Origin: Oscillibacter sp. 1-3 | Lineage (GTDB): Bacteria; Bacillota; Clostridia; Oscillospirales; Oscillospiraceae | Assembly: GCF_000403435.2 (NCBI RefSeq) | Contig: NZ_KE159703.1 | Location: 1,047,033 to 1,111,032, forward strand | DNA: 64,000 nucleotides | Reading direction: 5' to 3' | In this document: piece by piece, positions 8,177-16,433 of the stretch | Position numbering within the stretch: the first letter of the stretch is position 1 | Layout: each line of letters starts with the position of its first letter | The notes under the pieces: model-generated | Database searches by the model: none | What the model was told of the DNA's origin: nothing | The model's input: only the letters and a program-made list of their open reading frames with translations | Program-made: the position numbers and the translations under genes

Positions 8177-8590
8177 TTGGCGGAGAGCGTGCAATACATG
8201 GCCTGCGGCAAGAACACTGTCACTGTGCGCGTCGTGTCCTATGAGGACCGGCGGCCGGTGGGGACGCTGAGCGGTCCTCAGATGCCGAAGCCGCTCCGGT
8301 TTTCCAGTATGGCGCAGCTGCTGTTTTTTATGGAGGAGCTGATGGACCGGGAGAACTCCCCCCAGCGGGAGACGGAGGCCCGGGAGTTCTGCCCGGTGGA
8401 GGCCCGGCCGGCCCTGCGGTCCCAGCCCGGACGGGAGAAGAACCTGGCGGTTTTTGAGATTCGGGTCCTCTTCCGGCAGAACGCCAGCTGGCAGGGCTCC
8501 CTGCTCTGGCGGGAGCGGAAGCTGGAGGGGCATTTCCGCAGCGTTTTGGAGCTGATGCGCCTGATGGACAGCGCTCTGCTGGCGGAATGA
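8177..8590 (+). CDS. Unknown 137-residue protein of the surface locus
   Basis: I do not recognise this family. The protein is soluble, mixed charge, with no signal peptide or membrane segment. It has two similar-looking halves: one near residues 25-50 (GTLSGPQMPKPLRFSSMAQLL, then FFMEELMD) and one near 100-135 (WQGSLLWRERKLEGHFRS, then VLELMRLMDSAL). Both pair a strand-rich segment ending in F-x-S with a helix that has an L-M-x-L-M or M-E-E-L-M-D pattern. The TTG at 8177 is chosen because AAGGAG lies nine bases before it; the GTG at 8159 overlaps that site. It is the first gene after SARP-box promoter 1. Confidence 0.6.
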   Translation: MAESVQYMACGKNTVTVRVVSYEDRRPVGTLSGPQMPKPLRFSSMAQLLFFMEELMDRENSPQRETEAREFCPVEARPALRSQPGREKNLAVFEIRVLFRQNASWQGSLLWRERKLEGHFRSVLELMRLMDSALLAE

Positions 8591-8621
8591 CAGAGCGGAA
8601 TGAGGGAGGAGGCGCGAAGCG

Positions 8622-9995
8622 TTGAGCGGTAAATTAGGGCGTGCGCTGGATGCGCTGTTTGACCACTATGTCTTTGTCCTGCTGATCCTGGCCCAGGCCG
8701 CGCTGGTCCAGTTCGGCGTGGCCAACGCCCTGAGCACCGGGATGGTGGGCATTCTGCTGTGTGCCGCGGGGCTGGGCCTCCGGCGCTCCGCCCGGGTCGA
8801 CCTCTGGATTGCCGTGCCCATGGCGGCGTATCTGGCTTTGGGCATGGCGTCCGCCTATATGACCTTTGGCAATACGGTGCAGGGATACCCCTCCACCCAT
8901 GTGATTTTTTTTGCCATCTATTTTATCATGGCCTGCATGAACGGCGGCGAGCTGCGGCTTTTGAAGCGGCTCAACGCCCTGTGGGCCGGGGGCGCGGCGG
9001 CTGTCAGCCTGGGGATGTTTCTGCTCCAGGCCCTGAGCGGGACGGCGGGCCGCCTGGGCGGACTGCTGCGCAACCCCAACGCCCTGGGCATCTTTCTGGC
9101 GGTGGGGTGGTTTGCCATCACCGCCTGTCTGGAGGAGGACGGGGAGGAGGACGCGCTGAATCGCGCCCTGCGCCGTGCGGAGCCCCTGGTGCTGGCCGCG
9201 CTGGCCATGACGCTGTCTATGGGCAGTTTTCTCGCCATGGCGGCGGGTATTTTGGCGCTGCTGCTGGAGAAGAAACGCCGCGCCTCCTGGCAGGAGGTCT
9301 TCGGCTATGGCTTCGTTGTGCTGGCCAAGGCCAGTTTGTGCTTTGCCGCCGGAATTTTGATGTACGTCACCGCCCGGCAGACCCGCATTCCCTGGTTCTG
9401 TCTGTTTCTGCTGGCGTGGCTGCTGGCTCTGGCGGCCAGCTGGGGGACCTTTGAGCGGTTTCTCCGGACTTACCGCTGGGCGGCCATGGGCCTCTCCGGC
9501 GGGGGAATCGCCGTGGCGGCGGCCGCCGTGGCCATCCGGCCCAGCGCCCTGGCCACCTTTGCCGAGCGGATTGAGATGATGGAAAACGGCCTGGGGTATC
9601 TCCTCTTCCACCCGGTGCTGGGCCTGGGGCCCGGCCAGTGGCGGGAGTGGAACCTGTACGACGGGGACAAGTACTTCGGCACCTGGCACATTCACAATTT
9701 CCTCATCCACATCGGCGTGGAGCTGGGCCTGATCGCCATGGCGATGCTGGTGATCGTCATCGTCCGGCACTTCCACAAGACCGGGGCCCCCGGGGCCGCC
9801 GCTTTTCTGGTCCACAATCTGATGGACACCAGCTTTTTCTATTGCGGCATCACCTCCCTGACGCTGGTATCGGCGGGAGAGCCCCAAAAGGGCGGCAGGA
9901 CTCTGGGCATAGCCGCCACCAGGGCGGTGTTTGTCTTGCTGGCGGCCCACTTCGCGTGGTGCTGCGTATATATGGTTTACACCTATTTCCTTTGA
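8622..9995 (+). CDS. O-antigen ligase/polymerase-like polytopic membrane protein
   Basis: The 457-residue protein has roughly eleven to twelve hydrophobic segments. Its C-terminal half carries the Wzy_C/O-antigen-ligase signature: FHPVLGLGPGQWR, then an outer loop, then WHIHNFLIHIGVELGLIAMAM. The H-x-x-N-x-x-L pattern and the G-E-x-G-like segment lie where the catalytic His loop of WaaL/Wzy proteins is found. A role in joining or polymerising lipid-linked glycans at the cell surface is therefore likely; the substrate is unknown. It starts at TTG with AGGAGG nine bases upstream. It sits between the unknown 137-residue gene and the amidase gene with short spacers, so one operon is likely. Confidence 0.75.
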   Translation: MSGKLGRALDALFDHYVFVLLILAQAALVQFGVANALSTGMVGILLCAAGLGLRRSARVDLWIAVPMAAYLALGMASAYMTFGNTVQGYPSTHVIFFAIYFIMACMNGGELRLLKRLNALWAGGAAAVSLGMFLLQALSGTAGRLGGLLRNPNALGIFLAVGWFAITACLEEDGEEDALNRALRRAEPLVLAALAMTLSMGSFLAMAAGILALLLEKKRRASWQEVFGYGFVVLAKASLCFAAGILMYVTARQTRIPWFCLFLLAWLLALAASWGTFERFLRTYRWAAMGLSGGGIAVAAAAVAIRPSALATFAERIEMMENGLGYLLFHPVLGLGPGQWREWNLYDGDKYFGTWHIHNFLIHIGVELGLIAMAMLVIVIVRHFHKTGAPGAAAFLVHNLMDTSFFYCGITSLTLVSAGEPQKGGRTLGIAATRAVFVLLAAHFAWCCVYMVYTYFL

Positions 9996-10010
9996 CGGCG
10001 GAGGGCGGAG

Positions 10011-10703
10011 ATGGAGACGAACAGACAGGAGTTCCGGCGCGTATGGCTGCTGCTGGCGGTGTTTGCCGCCTCGGCGGCCATTGTTCTGTCGGCATGGCGC
10101 TTTGCCGGGACGGGAATCCCGGAGAACGCAGGACGGCCCCTGACGGCGGCGGAGCAGACGGAGATCATCGCCCGCAACAGCCCCCTGACGGAGTATGTCT
10201 ACCTCAGCGTCAACGCCGATTTCCCCCGGGAGGATGCGGTCAAAAAGATCACCATCCACCACATGGCGGACGACATCCCCCTGGAGCGGCTGGGGGAGGT
10301 GTTCGCGCAGCCGGACCGGCGGGCCTCCTCCAATTACGCCATTGACACCGAGGGCCGTGTGGCCCTCTATGTGGAGGAGGGGAACCGGGCCTGGACCTCC
10401 AGCAGCCCGGAGAACGACCATCAGGCGGTGACCATCGAGGTGGCCAACGACGAGATCGGCGGGGAGTGGCATGTCAGCGACGCGTCCTACGAGGCTCTGC
10501 TCCAGCTGTGTACGGACATCTGCTGGCGCAGCGGGATTCAGTCCCTGGAGTACACCGGGGACGAGACCGGAAACCTGACAATTCACAAGATGTTCTCAGA
10601 TAGAACGGAGTGCCCCGGGCCCTATCTGGAGGGGAAGATGCCGGAGATCGCGGAGGAGGTCAGCCGGCGGCTGGAGATTTTGCGGGAAGTCCTTGGAAAT
10701 TGA
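10011..10703 (+). CDS. N-acetylmuramoyl-L-alanine amidase, Amidase_2 family, membrane-anchored
   Basis: The 230-residue protein has an N-terminal anchor or signal segment at about residues 10-27 (WLLLAVFAASAAIVLSAW) and a zinc amidase domain of T7-lysozyme/PGRP type from about 70. Candidate zinc ligands are His in KITIHHM, His in LTIHKMF and Cys in RTECPGPYL, in the usual H...H-x(7-9)-C spacing. SSNYAIDTEGRVALYVEEGNRAWTSSS is the substrate groove segment. It should cut the bond between MurNAc and L-Ala outside the membrane, perhaps locally remodelling the wall for the surface protein downstream. GGAG stands just before the ATG; spacing to the previous gene is 15 bases. Confidence 0.85.
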   Translation: METNRQEFRRVWLLLAVFAASAAIVLSAWRFAGTGIPENAGRPLTAAEQTEIIARNSPLTEYVYLSVNADFPREDAVKKITIHHMADDIPLERLGEVFAQPDRRASSNYAIDTEGRVALYVEEGNRAWTSSSPENDHQAVTIEVANDEIGGEWHVSDASYEALLQLCTDICWRSGIQSLEYTGDETGNLTIHKMFSDRTECPGPYLEGKMPEIAEEVSRRLEILREVLGN

Positions 10704-10709
10704 GGGAGC

Positions 10710-10742
10710 TGTCACCTTGCTGTAACCTTTTTGTGGTACTGT
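10710..10742 (+). promoter_or_regulatory. SARP-box promoter 2 (surface protein)
   Basis: TGTCACC (10710-10716), four bases, TGTAACC (10721-10727), nine bases, TACTGT (10737-10742). The heptamers and both spacings are identical to promoter 1 at 7955-7987, although the surrounding sequence differs. It drives the surface protein gene starting at 10831 with a leader of about 80 bases. Confidence 0.65.
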
Positions 10743-10830
10743 ATGGCTGTAAACACAAGGGGCTGTGCCGAGCGGCCCCACCCAATACGGTATTCAAATT
10801 ATTTTGATATACGAGAAGGGAGCACACAAC

Positions 10831-12471
10831 ATGAAGAAGAATTTAAGAAAGCCGATGAAAAGTCTGATGCTCACGGTAATGGCCCTGCTGACGGCCACGG
10901 CTACGGCGGTAAACGCCACATCCTACGTGACGATCAAGGTGGAGCACATCTGGGAGGACAACAATAACGCATACGGCACCCGGCCGGACGAGGTTAGTGT
11001 GAACATTAGTCAGGTGCAGGGAAAAGACGAAGAGAAGAACGATATAGTGACGGAGGAAAACTTTACCGATATTTCTGACAACGGTTCCACAGCCGGCGCG
11101 CAGGCTGGCGCGGACGTCGCTGACAAGTCCAAAGAGGATTTGCTGGAGGAGGTCAATCAGAAGGGCCAGGAGGCCGGCGTGCAGGCTGGTGCGGACGCGA
11201 AGGACCGGCTGGATACATTGGGCGTCACGGACCCGGAGAATTTGACGAAGCCCGGTGACCTCATGAATCCGGACGATCTGCCGAAGGTCGAAGATTTGAA
11301 AGATTACACGGGAGAAGACGGCAGGCAGTACCAGTACAGCGAGGACGAGAAGAAGGCGTACCAGGACAAACTCGACGAATATCGAAAGGCCTATGAGGCG
11401 TATCAGGGTTCGGAAAGTGAACCGGGCGCGTATGAGACCTATCAAGAGGCCTATAAGAACCTGCTGGACTATTTGAAGGAGTATTCCAAGGCCGAGAATT
11501 CCGCTTCCCGTCCCAGCGGCAATGATGACGGCTTTATGAGCGGCTTTTTGGGAAGTCTCGGGGACAGCGGACTGACGGCGGATCAGCTCAAAGAGGCATA
11601 CGAGAACGGCTTTAACCAGGGTTATGACAGCGGTTACAGCGGCGGGGAGTCCGCTCCTGAGATTAAGGACGATGAGCGGGATAAGCTCGTAGCGGAAATC
11701 GGAGACAAGATTGACCAGCTGGTTGAGGGAACAGGTACGGACACGGCTGAGGAAATCATTGACACAGTCAACAAGATTATCAGCGGCACCGAGACCGAGA
11801 ATAAGTGGTTTGAGGAGGAAAGGCTGGAGGCAGGAGACGAAAAGAACGATAACGGCGCCCTCAATTACCGGGCTGACATGGATAACACTCCTGTGGAGGC
11901 AAAAAAGGACTTCTTAAAGGATACCCTCGGTCTGGACGATGAGACGCTGGAAGGCATTGGGTATACCACGACGCAGCTCAAAATTGAGATTACCGTTGTT
12001 AAAGGCAACAATGAGGAAGAGCCGAGAGTTTATGTCTCTGTGGATGGAGGAAAGACCTTCACCGGTGTGAATACGGATCAGGAGTATAATGAGACAGCGG
12101 ATATTCTGGAGGAGGTCAAATTTACCTTCCTGCACACGCTCAATGTACCGTATGCGCCGCCGGCGCCTGAGGAGATCGATGAGCCGGAGGCTCCCGATTC
12201 TCCCAAGCCCGCCCCCAAGGAAGAAGGCGGCGATGACAATAGTAGCGACAATAGCGGCGGCGATACCCCCACCGATTCCATCCCCGAGGACGGCGTTCCC
12301 CTGGCCAATGTGGAGGAGGAGCCGGAGGAGTCCATTCCCGAGGAGGAGGTTCCTCTCACCGACGTTCCCAAGACCGGCGACAGCAGCCTGATCTGGATGT
12401 GCGCCGCCATGTTCTCCGGCACAGCCCTGCTGGCTCTGCTGAAAAAGGAGAGAGAGGCCCGGGAGGCCTGA
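10831..12471 (+). CDS. Secreted acidic surface protein with VPKTG sorting signal
   Basis: The 546-residue protein has a signal peptide (KKNLRKPMKSLMLTVMALLTATATAVNA). A Cna_B-like strand block follows (YVTIKVEHIWEDNNNAYGTRPDEVSVNI, with the W-x-D...RP pattern), then a long Asp/Glu/Lys-rich region. That region contains the duplicated stretch AGAQAGADV / AGVQAGADA and a Gly/Tyr-rich NGFNQGYDSGYSGG segment. Near residues 440-515 there is a Pro/Glu-rich wall-spanning part. The C-terminus is VPKTGDSSL, a hydrophobic helix, then KKEREAREA, a sortase substrate signal. ATG at 10831 has GAAGGGAG upstream. The sortase gene follows, so it is probably its partner. An adhesin or pilin-like role is plausible; the function is unknown. 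Confidence 0.75.
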   Translation: MKKNLRKPMKSLMLTVMALLTATATAVNATSYVTIKVEHIWEDNNNAYGTRPDEVSVNISQVQGKDEEKNDIVTEENFTDISDNGSTAGAQAGADVADKSKEDLLEEVNQKGQEAGVQAGADAKDRLDTLGVTDPENLTKPGDLMNPDDLPKVEDLKDYTGEDGRQYQYSEDEKKAYQDKLDEYRKAYEAYQGSESEPGAYETYQEAYKNLLDYLKEYSKAENSASRPSGNDDGFMSGFLGSLGDSGLTADQLKEAYENGFNQGYDSGYSGGESAPEIKDDERDKLVAEIGDKIDQLVEGTGTDTAEEIIDTVNKIISGTETENKWFEEERLEAGDEKNDNGALNYRADMDNTPVEAKKDFLKDTLGLDDETLEGIGYTTTQLKIEITVVKGNNEEEPRVYVSVDGGKTFTGVNTDQEYNETADILEEVKFTFLHTLNVPYAPPAPEEIDEPEAPDSPKPAPKEEGGDDNSSDNSGGDTPTDSIPEDGVPLANVEEEPEESIPEEEVPLTDVPKTGDSSLIWMCAAMFSGTALLALLKKEREAREA

Positions 12472-12484
12472 CAAAAACCGATCA

Positions 12485-12511
12485 CAGGCCCGGACGAAAC
12501 GTCCGGGCCTG
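12485..12511 (+). terminator. 12-bp perfect hairpin between surface protein and sortase genes
   Basis: CAGGCCCGGACG, loop AAA, CGTCCGGGCCTG. It is not followed by a T-run, so it may reduce read-through or protect the upstream mRNA 3' end rather than fully terminate. It would give more surface protein than sortase from one transcript. Confidence 0.5.
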
Positions 12512-12530
12512 CTTGAGTGAGGAGGACCCC

Positions 12531-13319
12531 ATGAAAAAACGGACGCGCCGGATTCTGATCGCGGCCCTGGCGGCGGTGTTTGCCGTCAGTCTGGGGGTCG
12601 TGGCCTACCAGCAGCTGCAGTACGGAAAAAACGATCGGGCCATCGACGACGCCCGCCGGCTGGCCGGTGTGCCGGCGGTGGGCAAACCGGTTTCCCGGCG
12701 GCCCCAGTCCGCCCCGGCGGACACGGATGAGCCCCCGGTGGAGGAGCCGGACCCCTGGGCGGACATCGACCTGGAGGCCCTGCGGGAGGTCAACGAGGAC
12801 GTGGCTGGCTGGGTGGCCATCCCCGGCACGGACATCTCCTACCCACTGATCCGCCCCCAGGACAACGAGACCTACCTGACCCGCAGCTGGGACAAGACCC
12901 CTACCTCCGCCGGGTCCATCTTCCTGGACTACCGGGTGGCCTGGGAGCCCCGGGGCTTCAACACCATCATCTACGGCCACAATATGCGTAACCGCACCAT
13001 GTTCGGTTCCCTGCGCAACTATCGCAGGGACGGCTACTGGGAGCAGTGCCCGGAGATCTGCCTGATCGACGACGAGGGCGTCCACTATTACGACATCTTC
13101 GCCGCCTGGGAGCCCCGGGTCACGGACCCGCCCTTCTCGCCGGAGATCACCACAGAGAAGGGCCGCCAGTCCTTTATTGATACCGCCCTGCGGCGCTCTG
13201 TCATCCACACGGGAGTGGAGCCCACAATTGGCAGCGAGATCCTGACCCTCTCCACCTGCACCGGCGTGGGCCACGCCACCCGCTGGGTGATCCAGGCGGC
13301 CCTGCGGACAGAGGCGTAG
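12531..13319 (+). CDS. Class B sortase
   Basis: The 262-residue protein has an N-terminal membrane helix (RILIAALAAVFAVSLGVVAYQQL), a Pro-rich stem, and a sortase barrel beginning NEDVAGWVAIPGTDISYPLI, typical of class B. The catalytic triad is visible: His in IIYGHNMRNRTMFGSL, Cys in LTLSTCTGVG, and Arg in HATRWVIQA. It should cleave the VPKTG signal of the protein encoded just upstream and attach it to peptidoglycan or to another subunit. Class B enzymes usually act on NPQTN-like or LPxTG-like motifs depending on the subgroup. GGAGG is eight bases before the ATG. Confidence 0.9.
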   Translation: MKKRTRRILIAALAAVFAVSLGVVAYQQLQYGKNDRAIDDARRLAGVPAVGKPVSRRPQSAPADTDEPPVEEPDPWADIDLEALREVNEDVAGWVAIPGTDISYPLIRPQDNETYLTRSWDKTPTSAGSIFLDYRVAWEPRGFNTIIYGHNMRNRTMFGSLRNYRRDGYWEQCPEICLIDDEGVHYYDIFAAWEPRVTDPPFSPEITTEKGRQSFIDTALRRSVIHTGVEPTIGSEILTLSTCTGVGHATRWVIQAALRTEA

Positions 13320-13328
13320 ACGCAAATG

Positions 13329-13360
13329 CCCCCATCTTCGGCATTTTCCGAAGATGGGGG
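13329..13360. terminator. Bidirectional terminator between sortase and glycosyltransferase genes
   Basis: A 13-bp perfect stem CCCCCATCTTCGG / CCGAAGATGGGGG lies between convergent genes. On the plus strand it is followed by CTCTTTTC. Confidence 0.8.
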
Positions 13361-13372
13361 CTCTTTTCAGTC

Positions 13373-14449
13373 TCACGCGGAGGCAAGGGACCGGAACCAC
13401 TCCCGGTTGTGGAGAACCGCCGGAGAATCCGGCTTGTAAGATGCCGCCAGCTCGTTGAAGGACTCTGCCCGCTCCTGATCTCCCAGGCGGCTGTAACAGA
13501 CGCACAGCTGGATGCAGGGCAGATAGCCGTAGCAGTCCGGGGAGACGAAGCCGCCCCGGCGGTCGTCCCGGGGGCAGGTCAGAGCCAGGGCGTACCAGTA
13601 GGCGGCCTGGCCGTGCCGCTCCCGGACGAAGAACCAGCGGCCCGCCTCACAGCAGACCTCGGCCCTGGGCCGGTCATAGACAAAGGCGCGGAAGAGGGAC
13701 GCCAGCGCCGCCTCATCCCGGCCCAGCGCCTCCTGGCAATAGGAGCAGAGGCAGCAGGCGTCGATGTTGTTCTCCAGCCAGCCCCGGCCCTCCGCAAGAA
13801 AGCTCTCCAGTACCGCCAGAGCATCCTCATAGCGCTGGTGGTAGTAGAGCTCCCGGCCGTAGTAGAGCTGCTGGCGGGGGTCCAGCGTCTTTCCGGCGGC
13901 CAGTTGGGCCTCGTAGATCCGCAGGTTCCGGTCCGGGTCGCCGGGACGGGTTTTGCGGTGGGTGACGGCGAAGTCCCCATAGAGGATCTGCCCCGCCGGG
14001 GCGACGGCCTCGTGGACGGCCCCCTCCCAGCGCATTCCGGCGCGGTTTTTGATCAGCCGCTCCCGGTAGTAGGAGAAGGTGACGCGGCCGCCCTCATCGA
14101 AGCCGGTGTGGTAGGGGGCCATGACCACCGACACGGCGGGGTCCAGGGTCTCCTTCAAAGCCAGGAAGGCGGACCGGTCCGCCTCCAGCAGTATGTCGTC
14201 CGCGTCCAGCCACAGGCAGTAGTCCATGGACGCGTGGGAAAAGGACTCGTTCCGGGCGGCGGCGAAGTCGTCCGCCCAGGGGAAGTCGAAAATCTGATCC
14301 GTAAAGCGGGCGGCGATCTCCCGGGTGCGGTCGGTGGAGCCGGTGTCCACAATGATGATCTCGTCCGCCAGACCGGCGGCGCTCTCCAGGCACCGCTCCA
14401 GCACATCCTCCTCATTCTTGACGATCATACATAAGCTGACGCTTACCAT
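13373..14449 (-). CDS. GT2-family glycosyltransferase with C-terminal TPR-like helices
   Basis: The 358-residue protein begins VSLCMIVKNEEDVLERCLES, then EIIIVDTGSTDRTREIA and CLWLDADD, the GT-A fold with the D-x-D metal/sugar-nucleotide motif. The next part (RLIKNRAGMRWEGAVHEAV) is typical of the SPBC2-type GT2 subgroup. From about residue 185 it is alpha-helical with TPR-like repeats (YYGRELYYHQRYEDALAVLESFL). It lies downstream of the collagen-like genes in the same direction. Bacterial collagen-like proteins such as BclA are O-glycosylated on Thr, so glycosylating the neighbouring G-P-T repeats is a reasonable inference. A small hairpin separates it from the upstream gene. Confidence 0.82.
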   Translation of the reverse strand: MVSVSLCMIVKNEEDVLERCLESAAGLADEIIIVDTGSTDRTREIAARFTDQIFDFPWADDFAAARNESFSHASMDYCLWLDADDILLEADRSAFLALKETLDPAVSVVMAPYHTGFDEGGRVTFSYYRERLIKNRAGMRWEGAVHEAVAPAGQILYGDFAVTHRKTRPGDPDRNLRIYEAQLAAGKTLDPRQQLYYGRELYYHQRYEDALAVLESFLAEGRGWLENNIDACCLCSYCQEALGRDEAALASLFRAFVYDRPRAEVCCEAGRWFFVRERHGQAAYWYALALTCPRDDRRGGFVSPDCYGYLPCIQLCVCYSRLGDQERAESFNELAASYKPDSPAVLHNREWFRSLASA

Positions 14450-14480
14450 GGGACGCTCCTTTCATTTGGGGGAGTTTTGC

Positions 14481-14505
14481 GGGGGAGGCGGCAGGCGCCT
14501 CCCCC
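14481..14505 (-). terminator. GC-rich hairpin between collagen-like gene and glycosyltransferase
   Basis: GGGGGAGGCG, five-base loop, CGCCTCCCCC, between the stop of the collagen-like gene and the start of the glycosyltransferase gene. On the minus strand it is followed by GCAAAAC, without a proper T-run, so partial read-through into the glycosyltransferase is possible. Confidence 0.45.
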
Positions 14506-14521
14506 TGGGTTCGGGCAGTGT

Positions 14522-15637
14522 TCAGCTCAGCCGGATGATGGTCAGGGAAGCTCCCGCTCCGCCGCCCACCAGGATGGCCGTTCCGGCCACAACGGGCGGA
14601 TAGATCTGGAGGGTGATGGTGGAGTTCGCGGGCAGGGTGACCTTGATCTGGTTTTGGAAGTGGGACGTGGACACCACAGGGGCGATGGTGGAGGCGGTGT
14701 TGTTCACGCCGTTAATCACCAGCCGGGTCCCCATCAGCAGGGACAAGGTGGTGTTCACATGATAGGAGATCTGGTAGGTGCCCGCCGTGGCCACGGTGAA
14801 CACCGTGCTTCCGGCATTGGCGGTGATATCCGCAGACAGCACCTGGGCATTGGGCAGGGGGATGGCCGTGCCGCCCAGCGCCGCCAGAATGGTGCTGCCC
14901 TGGGTGTTGGCCGCGAAGGCGGCGGTGCTGGTGGGATTGGGCCCCGGTGCGCCGGGAACGCCCTGGGGTCCGGTGGGTCCGGTGGCTCCGGAAGCTCCTG
15001 TGAGCCCGGCGGGCCCGGTAACGCCGGGAGCGCCGTCCGGTCCGGTGGGTCCGGTGGGACCGGTGACGCCGGCGGCACCGTCCGGTCCGGTGGGTCCGGT
15101 GAGCCCGGCGGCGCCGGAAGCGCCGTCCGGCCCGGTGGGTCCGGTGGGCCCGGTGACGCCGGGGGCGCCGTCCGGCCCGGTGGGCCCAGTGGGCCCGGTG
15201 ACGCCGGGAGCGCCGTCGGGTCCGGTGGGTCCGGTGGGTCCGGTGACGCCGGGAGCGCCGTCGGGTCCGGTGGGCCCGGTGGGCCCGGTGACGCCTTGGG
15301 CGGGTCCCTGGGGCCCCGTGGGACCGGCAGGCCCCGTGGGGCCGGGAGCGATGGGCGCGGACAGAGCGGCGGCCAGCTTGGAGGAGAGCAGCATCTGCTG
15401 CTCCACAATACCGGACAGGGTGCTCTGCACGCTCTCATTGACCTTCATGACCTCGTCCAGGGCCGCCGCCTCGGTGAGGCCCGGCAGGGTGCCCAGGACG
15501 TATTGCAGCTTCTCGCCCTCGGCGTTGAGGATGTGGCTCAGGCTGAGCTCCTCAGCGGCGATGGAGGAGATGATCTCGTTCAGGCTTCCCTCGCGGGTCA
15601 GCGGGGGATCAATCTGGGGAAATGTGGGCTGTGACAT
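14522..15637 (-). CDS. Collagen-like BclA-type surface protein
   Basis: The 371-residue protein has three parts. The N-terminal helical domain (1-95) contains [27 protein letters not shown] and is shared with the split gene upstream. A Gly-X-Y domain (about 96-235) is built mainly of [15 protein letters not shown] units. The beta-rich C-terminal domain (about 236-371, [50 protein letters not shown]) resembles the C1q/TNF-like trimerisation head of BclA-type exosporium proteins. The N-terminal domain replaces a signal peptide, as in exosporium or spore-coat targeting sequences. A strong GGAGG precedes the ATG. Repeats are long and nearly identical, so length variation is expected. Confidence 0.82.
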   Translation of the reverse strand: MSQPTFPQIDPPLTREGSLNEIISSIAAEELSLSHILNAEGEKLQYVLGTLPGLTEAAALDEVMKVNESVQSTLSGIVEQQMLLSSKLAAALSAPIAPGPTGPAGPTGPQGPAQGVTGPTGPTGPDGAPGVTGPTGPTGPDGAPGVTGPTGPTGPDGAPGVTGPTGPTGPDGASGAAGLTGPTGPDGAAGVTGPTGPTGPDGAPGVTGPAGLTGASGATGPTGPQGVPGAPGPNPTSTAAFAANTQGSTILAALGGTAIPLPNAQVLSADITANAGSTVFTVATAGTYQISYHVNTTLSLLMGTRLVINGVNNTASTIAPVVSTSHFQNQIKVTLPANSTITLQIYPPVVAGTAILVGGGAGASLTIIRLS

Positions 15638-15650
15638 ACGGCAACCCTCC

Positions 15651-16223
15651 TCAGCTCAGGCGGACCATGGTCAGCGACGCGCCGGCGGAGCCGGGCAGCA
15701 GCGTCGCAACAGACGCAATGCCGAACATCTGCAGGGAGACTGTATCCCCGGCGGTCAGATCCAGCAGGATCTCGTTGGAGAAGTGGCTCAAAGACACCAA
15801 AGGAGCCACCGTGGAGGCCGTGTTGGCCACGCCGTTGATCAGCAGCCGGGTGCCGCTGGCCAGGGACACGGTGGTGTTGATGTCGTAGGAGAGCTGGTAC
15901 CGGCCGGAGGTGTTGACGGTGAACACAGTGTTGGCCCCGTTGACGGTGATGTCGGGGGACAGGAGCTGGCTGTCCGGCAGGGGCACCAGGGTGCCCGCCA
16001 GGATGACGGTCAGCACAGTTCCGCTGGTGTTGGCGGCGTAGGCGGAGGTGGCGGTGACATTGACGCCGGTGGGTCCGGTAGGACCGGTGGGACCGGTGAC
16101 GCCAGTCGCGCCGGTGGGACCGGTGACACCAGTTGCGCCGGTAGGGCCGGTAGCGCCGGTGGGACCGGCAGGGCCGGCGGCACCCGCAGGGCCGGTGGTG
16201 CCGGTAGGGCCGGTAGCGCCGTC
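15651..16223 (-). pseudogene. Collagen-like gene, C-terminal half, severed by the mobile element
   Basis: Reading leftward, this frame holds short Gly-X-Y repeats ([14 protein letters not shown]...) and a complete C1q-like head ([56 protein letters not shown]). It lacks any N-terminal domain or ribosome site. Its upstream end becomes element DNA at 16224-16228; the open frame continues to a TTG at 16251-16253 by chance. The N-terminal half lies at 63,197-63,756. The stop is TGA at 15651-15653. Without the element the two halves read in one frame, giving a three-part protein like its neighbour. Confidence 0.88.
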
Positions 16224-16237
16224 AATATATGCACAAC
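16224..16237. other. Left attachment junction of the outer element
   Basis: AATA (16224-16227), shared with the right junction, followed by element arm TATGCACAAC (16228-16237), the exact inverse of the right arm GTTGTGCATA (63183-63192). Host collagen codons lie to the left. It is an att site of a serine-recombinase element. Confidence 0.8.
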
Positions 16238-16308
16238 ATAGGAAACCCCGCAATTATGCGGATTGTTCATATCTTAAAGACAATTAAACAGCCCTTATAA
16301 TTACACCA

Positions 16309-16351
16309 AAAACGCCGTAGCAAGGTTGGACAAGCCTTGATATGGCGTTTT
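16309..16351. terminator. Bidirectional hairpin near the left end of the element
   Basis: AAAACGCC (16309-16316) pairs with GGCGTTTT (16344-16351), enclosing CAAGG/CCTTG. With A-rich and T-rich flanks it can work in both directions, insulating the element from host transcription. The rest of 16238-16433 shows no gene. Confidence 0.6.
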
Positions 16352-16433
16352 TAAGCGGTGGATTGTCTGCGCCGTAGGTTTTCAAAATCTGCGGCGTTTT
16401 TTCATGTCCAGACACCGAAAGGAGCGGAGAACC

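Noticed and set aside
8634..10586. 650-codon minus-strand open frame opposite the Wzy-like and amidase genes
   Set aside because: Shadow frame with compositional bias; the plus-strand proteins have membrane and catalytic motifs.
14900..15350. Tandem short repeats that look like a CRISPR array
   Set aside because: They encode Gly-X-Y collagen repeats with 9- and 27-base period in one frame; there are no unique spacers and no cas genes.
14778..16241. Long plus-strand open frame rich in G-P-V across the collagen-like genes
   Set aside because: It is the antisense image of the Gly-X-Y repeats; no ribosome site, and it crosses the end of the mobile element.
16228..16253. Start of the left collagen half at TTG 16251-16253 as a real gene start
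   Set aside because: The first residues are element arm sequence, and no ribosome site precedes it.
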